Part shown: one piece after another, positions 59,268-64,000 of the stretch
Layout of the letters: each line of letters begins with the position of its first letter
Numbering within the stretch: position 1 is the stretch's first letter
Assembly (NCBI RefSeq): GCF_900142955.1
Contig: NZ_FRCP01000010.1
Coordinates: forward strand, 1 to 64,000
From: Anaerosporobacter mobilis DSM 15930
GTDB taxonomy: Bacteria; Bacillota; Clostridia; Lachnospirales; Lachnospiraceae
Direction: 5' to 3'
DNA: 64,000 nt
Made by a program: the position numbers and the translations under genes
The notes under the pieces: model-generated
What the model saw: only the letters and a program-made list of their open reading frames with translations
The model's database searches: none
What the model was told of the DNA's origin: nothing

Positions 59268-60617
59268 ATGAAAACAAGAGTTTCATTTGATTACTCAGCA
59301 GCCAAGAAGTTTATCTCTAACGATGAGATAAATATGATGGAAACAATCGCTGAGGGTGCAAAAAAACAGTTACTTAGTAAATCTGGTGCAGGTAATGACT
59401 TTTTAGGTTGGATTGATCTTCCTGTTGATTATGACAAAGATGAGTTTGCTAGAATTCAAGCTGCAGCTAAAAAAATTCAAAGTGATTCTGAAGTTTTATT
59501 AGTTATCGGAATTGGTGGATCTTATCTTGGAGCTAGAGCAGCTATTGAATTCTTACGCCACAGTTTTTATAATTCAGTATCAAAAGAGATTAGAAAAACT
59601 CCAGAAATCTATTATGTAGGAAATAATATTAGTAGTACTTATATTAGCCACTTAATTGAAACAATCGGTGATAGAGATTTCTCTGTTAACATTATCAGTA
59701 AATCAGGAACAACTACAGAACCAGCAATTGCTTTCCGTGTATTCAAAAAACTATTAACTGAGAAGTACGGAAAAGAAGAGGCGGCAAAACGTATCTATGC
59801 TACTACAGATAAGGAAAAAGGAGCGTTAAAGAACCTTGCAACAGAAGAAGGTTATGAGAGCTTCGTAGTACCTGATGATGTTGGTGGTAGATTCTCTGTA
59901 TTAACAGCTGTAGGCTTATTGCCAATCGCAGTTAGTGGTGCTGACATTACTAAGTTAATGGAAGGTGCTGCAAGCATGAGAGAACGTTGTCTTAACAACT
60001 CATATGAAGATAATGATGCCGTTTTATATGCAGCAGTTCGTAATATCTTACTAAGAAAAGGTAAGAGTATTGAAATCCTAGCTAACTATGAACCAGCGCT
60101 TCACTATGTAAATGAATGGTGGAAGCAATTATATGGTGAAAGTGAAGGTAAGGATCAAAAAGGTATCTTCCCTGCAGCAGTTGATTTAACAACAGATCTT
60201 CACTCTATGGGACAGTTTATCCAAGACGGACAAAGAACAATGTTTGAAACAGTAGTAAATCTTGAAAAATCAACTTGTGAAATCATCTTAGAGGAAGAAG
60301 CAGTTGACTTAGACGGATTAAATTACTTAGCTGGTAAATCAGTTGATTTTGTTAATAAGAGTGCAATGAAAGGTACTCTATTAGCTCATACTGATGGAGA
60401 CGTTCCAAACCTTATCGTTAATTTACCAGAACAAACAGAATTCTATTTAGGTGAGTTATTCTATTTCTTCGAATTTGCTTGCGGTGTAAGTGGTTATATC
60501 TTAGGTGTTAATCCATTTGATCAACCGGGTGTTGAAAGCTACAAGAAAAACATGTTTGCTTTACTTGGTAAACCAGGATTTGAAGCACAAAGAGAAGAAT
60601 TATTAAAGAGATTATAG
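59268..60617 (+). CDS. pgi: Glucose-6-phosphate isomerase
   Basis: A 449-residue glycolytic isomerase of the bacterial short type. The SIS folds show VIGIGGSYLGARAAIEFL and ISKSGTTTEPAIAFR; the second signature includes GVNPFDQPGVESYKKNMF. ATG 59268 is chosen, with CAAAGGAGTG upstream; the frame is open 25 codons further but this is not supported by a binding site. Codon use is that of a highly expressed gene. Confidence 0.97.
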   Translation: MKTRVSFDYSAAKKFISNDEINMMETIAEGAKKQLLSKSGAGNDFLGWIDLPVDYDKDEFARIQAAAKKIQSDSEVLLVIGIGGSYLGARAAIEFLRHSFYNSVSKEIRKTPEIYYVGNNISSTYISHLIETIGDRDFSVNIISKSGTTTEPAIAFRVFKKLLTEKYGKEEAAKRIYATTDKEKGALKNLATEEGYESFVVPDDVGGRFSVLTAVGLLPIAVSGADITKLMEGAASMRERCLNNSYEDNDAVLYAAVRNILLRKGKSIEILANYEPALHYVNEWWKQLYGESEGKDQKGIFPAAVDLTTDLHSMGQFIQDGQRTMFETVVNLEKSTCEIILEEEAVDLDGLNYLAGKSVDFVNKSAMKGTLLAHTDGDVPNLIVNLPEQTEFYLGELFYFFEFACGVSGYILGVNPFDQPGVESYKKNMFALLGKPGFEAQREELLKRL

Positions 60618-60645
60618 TAAAATAGAGCAATCTATTATAATAAAT

Positions 60646-60689
60646 AAAGGCTATCTGTTAAGTTAGTAAACTTAGTGGATAGCCTTTTT
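60646..60689 (+). terminator. Terminator after pgi
   Basis: AAAGGCTATC and GATAGCCTTT with an inner AAGTT/AACTT stem, followed by T residues. Confidence 0.9.
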
Positions 60690-60802
60690 CGTTATTAAAT
60701 CTTGAATTTTTACACGAAATAGATAGAATTATTCTTTGATAAAGGAATTGATTTTTTACATGCAACATGTAATAATGGCAATAGAGAGAGGGACACGTGT
60801 AT

Positions 60803-60862
60803 CATGAAATATACGGAAGTTCTTGTGGAACATTTGAGGAAGGGTATACCAAGGAGGAAATA
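60803..60862 (+). CDS. Possible 19-residue upstream ORF of the MATE gene
   Basis: ATG 60803 opens a short frame (MKYTEVLVEHLRKGIPRRK) that ends in TAG, 2 nt before the MATE start codon, and overlaps the MATE binding site AGGAGG. The upstream site (GAGAGAGGG, 11 nt away) is mediocre. Might be a coupled leader peptide or chance. Confidence 0.25.
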
Positions 60863-60864
60863 GT

Positions 60865-62190
60865 ATGACTAAAGATCTGACTAGCGGGAGTCCAACGCGG
60901 TTAATATTAACGTATTCTGTACCATTGCTAATAGGTAACATATTTCAACAGTTATATAGTATGGCTGATACCATCATAGTAGGAAAATGTATTGGAGTAG
61001 AAGCTTTAGCGGCAGTAGGTGCCACTGGAGGCTTATCATTTTTAATTATTGGTTTTTTAATTGGCTTAACAAGTGGTTTTGCAGTCATTGCAGCACAAAA
61101 GTTTGGTGCAAAGGACATAGAAGGTTTACGTCAATCTGTGGGAACGTCAATTATTCTGTGTACGGTTACTACAATTGTTCTGACCGCACTGAGTTTATTA
61201 ACAGCAGAACCATTATTAAGGCTTATGAATACGCCAGATGATATTATGGTTGATGCGCTAAAGTATATTAATGTTATATTCATAGGTACTGTTTGTACCG
61301 TATTTTACAATATGATTGCATGTATTCTACGTGCACTAGGAGATAGTAAAACACCACTATACTTCTTAATCGTGTCTTCAGTATTAAACATTGTATTAGA
61401 TTTAGTCTTCATTCTTACCTTCCACATGGGCGTGGCGGGTGCTGCCTGGGCAACGGTAATATCGCAAGGCGTTGCAGGAGGATTATGTCTATTCTACACG
61501 CTGAAAAAGTACAGTATATTGAGATTAACGAAGAAAGATTTTACATATAATTCAGCTTTGGCTTGGAAACACTGGCAATTAGGATTACCAATGGCACTTC
61601 AATTCTCAGTTACTGCAATTGGTGTTCTTGTATTACAAGGTGCATTGAACTTATTTGGTTCCACTAAGATTGCAGCGTATACAGCGGCGTGTAAGGTGGA
61701 ACAACTTGTAACGCAACCAGCAGGTACATTTGGCGTAACAATGGCAAATTATGCAGGGCAAAACTTAGGAGCAGGTAGAATTGACAGAGTAAAAGAAGGT
61801 GTGAAGAAATGCTCTATGTTGACAGTTATGTTTGCAGTTGCAGCAAGTGCTATTCTATTGCTCTTTGGAAAACCGTTAACAGGTTTGTTTGTAGATGGAA
61901 AAGAGGCTGAAGTATTCGCGAGTGCACAGGTTTATCTGACCGTCATTGCAGTATTCTTGCCTATACTTAATATGTTGTTTGTATATCGTAATGCATTGCA
62001 GGGGGTAGGGCATAGTTTTATGCCATTCATGGCAGGTGTGTTTGAATTGGTTGCAAGAACTGTGTGTGCATTTACACTACCAGCAGTGATCGGATTTGCG
62101 GGCATTTGTCTAGCAGGTCCAATTGCATGGATTGCGGCAACAATACCATTAGCACTTGCTTATCATAGTGTTATTAAGAAGTTGGAATAG
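60865..62190 (+). CDS. MATE-family efflux transporter
   Basis: A 441-residue multidrug and toxin extrusion protein with about twelve helices. The N-terminal PTRLILTYSVPLLIGNIFQQ and SMADTIIVGKCIGVEALAAVG and the mirrored second-half block FGVTMANYAGQNLGAG are typical of NorM-like MATE proteins. Driving ion and substrate unknown. AGGAGGAAATAGT precedes ATG 60865. Confidence 0.93.
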   Translation: MTKDLTSGSPTRLILTYSVPLLIGNIFQQLYSMADTIIVGKCIGVEALAAVGATGGLSFLIIGFLIGLTSGFAVIAAQKFGAKDIEGLRQSVGTSIILCTVTTIVLTALSLLTAEPLLRLMNTPDDIMVDALKYINVIFIGTVCTVFYNMIACILRALGDSKTPLYFLIVSSVLNIVLDLVFILTFHMGVAGAAWATVISQGVAGGLCLFYTLKKYSILRLTKKDFTYNSALAWKHWQLGLPMALQFSVTAIGVLVLQGALNLFGSTKIAAYTAACKVEQLVTQPAGTFGVTMANYAGQNLGAGRIDRVKEGVKKCSMLTVMFAVAASAILLLFGKPLTGLFVDGKEAEVFASAQVYLTVIAVFLPILNMLFVYRNALQGVGHSFMPFMAGVFELVARTVCAFTLPAVIGFAGICLAGPIAWIAATIPLALAYHSVIKKLE

Positions 62191-62354
62191 GTCAAGTGCT
62201 GACGTGTTCAGATAGTTTTCCTTATGAATATAGCAACTATCTACCCTAAGTGAAGTTTTTATGTGAGAAGTTTGAGTTAGGTTATTAGTAGTTAGCGATT
62301 ATTTATCAATAAGCGGTTTCATTAAAATTAGATTTGACAAATATTAAAAAGAGG

Positions 62355-62393
62355 AATACAATATGAAATTGAAATCGAATTTCATATTGTATT
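62355..62393. promoter_or_regulatory. Perfect 16-bp palindrome ahead of the Fur-family gene
   Basis: AATACAATATGAAATT (62355-62370) and AATTTCATATTGTATT (62378-62393) are exact inverses with a 7-nt centre, followed by TTTTTTATT. It could terminate the MATE transcript or be the operator of the zinc operon; it does not match the usual 7-1-7 Fur/Zur box. Confidence 0.6.
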
Positions 62394-62424
62394 TTTTATT
62401 TATTGCAAAGATAGGAGGCCCTAT

Positions 62425-62847
62425 ATGGCTACTTCGAATGAATATAAAACAAAACAGAAAGAAGTTATTCAGAATTACCTCGAGAATCATGGAGAGAATC
62501 ATGTTACGATTGATGAGGTCTTAAACCATCTACGCGATAATCAGATTTCAGTAGGAAGAACCACGATTTATAGATATATGGAAAAGTTGACTGAGGCAGG
62601 TACTTTAAGGAAATACTTTTTAGAAGAAGGGATGGGAGCTTGCTATCAGTATATAGGTGAAAATAAGGAATGTAATTCACATTTTCATCTTAAATGTATT
62701 AAGTGTGGTGTCCTATTGCATGTAAAATGTGATTATCTATCAGGAGCCGATAAGCACATATTATCGGAACATGGTTTTGAGATTGATAATACAAAAACTG
62801 TCTTGTATGGTTGGTGTAAGGCATGCAAATCGAATAAAGAAGGCTAA
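62425..62847 (+). CDS. Fur-family metalloregulator (probably Zur)
   Basis: A 140-residue repressor. The winged-helix part has SVGRTTIYRYMEKLTEAGTL; the dimerisation part has HFHLKCIKCG (regulatory/structural metal ligands) and the C-terminal CKAC, together two CxxC pairs for structural zinc. Being 42 bp ahead of znuA suggests a zinc uptake regulator. ATG 62425 follows AGGAGG. Confidence 0.88.
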   Translation: MATSNEYKTKQKEVIQNYLENHGENHVTIDEVLNHLRDNQISVGRTTIYRYMEKLTEAGTLRKYFLEEGMGACYQYIGENKECNSHFHLKCIKCGVLLHVKCDYLSGADKHILSEHGFEIDNTKTVLYGWCKACKSNKEG

Positions 62848-62889
62848 TATCTGTCTTAGAGAAAAATAATTTAGAGAAAGGTAAAGGTA

Positions 62890-63909
62890 ATGATGAAACG
62901 GTATAGGAAATTACAAGTTATAATATGTGTAGCGTGTATTGTAAGCCTTCTATTAATAGGCTGTTCCAAAGTGGAAACAACAGATAGTAAAGTAGCAGGC
63001 GATAATACATCTAAAATAAAAGTAGTAACAACATTATTCCCGCAATATGATTTTGCAAATCAAGTGGGAAAGGATGCAGTAGAGGTTAAGATGCTATTAA
63101 AACCAGGTGTTGAGAGTCACACGTATGAGCCAGCACCAAGTGATATAATTGAAATCAATAAAGCAGACATATTCTTATATACTGGTGATGAGATGGAACC
63201 TTGGGTATCTAAGATTCTAGATAGTTTGGATAGTGATGTTATGATTATTGATCTATCAAAGAATATTACTCTTGATAAGGTAGGAGATCATGATCATGAA
63301 CACGAGGATGAAGAAAGTGATGGAGACCACCTTCATGAAGATGAGAGTGAAGAAGCAGAACATGAAGAAGACCATGTGCATTCGTATGATCCTCACATCT
63401 GGACAAATCCATTGAATGCTAAGATTATGGTGGAGGATATTAAGACAGCGTTAAGTGAAGTAGATAAAGCAAATAAAATGACTTATGAAAACAATGCAAA
63501 AGACTATCTTGCTAGTCTTGATCAGTTAGACCAGGATATAAGAGAAGTAGTAAAACAAGCTAAGAGAGATGAGGTTGTGTTTGGTGGAAGATTTGCGTTC
63601 CATTACTTCTTTGAAGAATATGGGCTTGATTATGTATCTGCTTATGATTCTTGTTCTTCAGAAACGGAACCAAGTGCTAAGGTGATCGCAACAATCATTG
63701 ATAAAGTAAAAGAAGATCAAATACCTGTTATCTTCTATGAAGAATTTGCTAATCCAAAAGTAGCGGAGTCAATTGCTAATGCAACTGGGGCTAAGACATT
63801 ATTATTGCATTCTTGTCATAATGTATCTACAGATGATTATAAGAATGGTGCAACGTATCTTAGTTTAATGTATCAGAATCTTGAGAACCTTAAGGAGGCG
63901 CTTAATTAA
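62890..63909 (+). CDS. znuA: Zinc ABC transporter substrate-binding lipoprotein
   Basis: A 339-residue lipoprotein. A signal peptide ends in LLLIGC (lipobox), then the A-1 cluster fold with PGVESHTYEPAPSD. Between about residues 135 and 170 is a His/Asp/Glu-rich loop (HDHEHEDEE, DHLHEDES) typical of zinc-specific binding proteins. SYDPHIWTNP carries a metal-binding His. It captures Zn2+ for the ATPase encoded next. GAAAGGTAAAGGT precedes the start; a second ATG follows the first. Confidence 0.95.
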   Translation: MMKRYRKLQVIICVACIVSLLLIGCSKVETTDSKVAGDNTSKIKVVTTLFPQYDFANQVGKDAVEVKMLLKPGVESHTYEPAPSDIIEINKADIFLYTGDEMEPWVSKILDSLDSDVMIIDLSKNITLDKVGDHDHEHEDEESDGDHLHEDESEEAEHEEDHVHSYDPHIWTNPLNAKIMVEDIKTALSEVDKANKMTYENNAKDYLASLDQLDQDIREVVKQAKRDEVVFGGRFAFHYFFEEYGLDYVSAYDSCSSETEPSAKVIATIIDKVKEDQIPVIFYEEFANPKVAESIANATGAKTLLLHSCHNVSTDDYKNGATYLSLMYQNLENLKEALN

Positions 63910-63910
63910 T

Positions 63911-64000
63911 ATGAGTATTGTCACATGCAAAGATATCAGTATTGAATATGACGGAAAAGTTGCCGTTGATCAAGTTAGTTTTACAATTGAACAAGGAGAC
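63911..64000 (+). CDS. znuC: Zinc ABC transporter ATP-binding protein, N-terminal fragment (cut by window edge)
   Basis: Only the first 30 codons are in the window: MSIVTCKDISIEYDGKVAV then DQVSFTIEQGD, the usual beginning of an ABC ATPase before Walker A. It starts 1 nt after the znuA stop, so it is in the same operon. AAGGAGGCG near the end of znuA serves as its binding site. Confidence 0.88.
   Translation, partial: MSIVTCKDISIEYDGKVAVDQVSFTIEQGD

Overview
This 64 kb window looks like the replication-origin region of a low-GC, anaerobic Firmicute of the Lachnospiraceae / Clostridium cluster XIVa type (Clostridium phytofermentans-like). The basis is gene content (DUF3881 and DUF4446 proteins, V-type ATPase, two-subunit Fe-S fumarase, gyrBA on the dnaA strand), very AT-rich intergenic DNA and AAAGGAG-type ribosome binding sites. 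The species was not confirmed by any search.

Layout. Positions 1-292 are the 5' end of a 16S rRNA gene on the minus strand, with its promoter, preceded by a tRNA-Ser(GCU) gene. From 999 to 2739 lie the two subunits of a class I fumarase, each with a homologous structured leader. From 3100 to 11900 the minus strand carries dnaA-dnaN-S4 protein-recF-gyrB-gyrA. The origin lies between dnaA and rpmH (about 11940-12410). It has DnaA boxes and an unusual cluster of six CATCCA words. From 12518 the plus strand carries rpmH-rnpA-yidD-yidC-jag-mnmE-mnmG-rsmG, then a DegS/DegU-like two-component pair, parA-parB with two perfect parS sites, and several lineage-type conserved genes (DUF4446, HD-GYP, DUF3881, a DEDDh exonuclease). 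A tRNA-Arg(CCU) gene lies at 28278.

From 29864 to 40538 the minus strand carries a D-Ala-D-Ala carboxypeptidase and a complete nine-gene V-type ATPase operon. Then come trmB, a tiny unrecognised gene, trxA, an AI-2E-type permease, tRNA-Lys(CUU) and a divergent L-2-hydroxyacid (lactate-like) dehydrogenase. At 45176-48990 there is a FokI-like type IIS restriction-modification pair: a double-domain adenine methyltransferase and an endonuclease with PD-(D/E)xK. The rest is mostly housekeeping: a phosphoesterase, cobalamin adenosyltransferase, rhomboid protease, flavodoxin-fold/SCP2 protein, orphan histidine kinase, HIT protein, murG, radical SAM/TSCPD pair, mtnN, pgi and a MATE exporter. The window ends in a Fur-family regulator-znuA-znuC zinc uptake operon, cut by the window edge.

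Most interesting signals: (1) the paired fumarase leaders, whose two conserved blocks form a CCATGCA/TGCATGG stem that would place the Shine-Dalgarno exactly 8 nt from each start codon, while also encoding short conserved peptides; (2) a dispersed, partly tandem DNA/RNA repeat made of mini-hairpins with GNA triloops (53.66-54.0 kb and 31.53-31.64 kb); (3) clustering of FokI-type recognition words (GGATG/CATCC) in oriC and at the methyltransferase promoter in a genome that encodes a FokI-like system; (4) a tandem array of degenerate 12-mers immediately after the fumarase alpha stop; (5) repeated leaders and an upstream small ORF in the V-ATPase operon.
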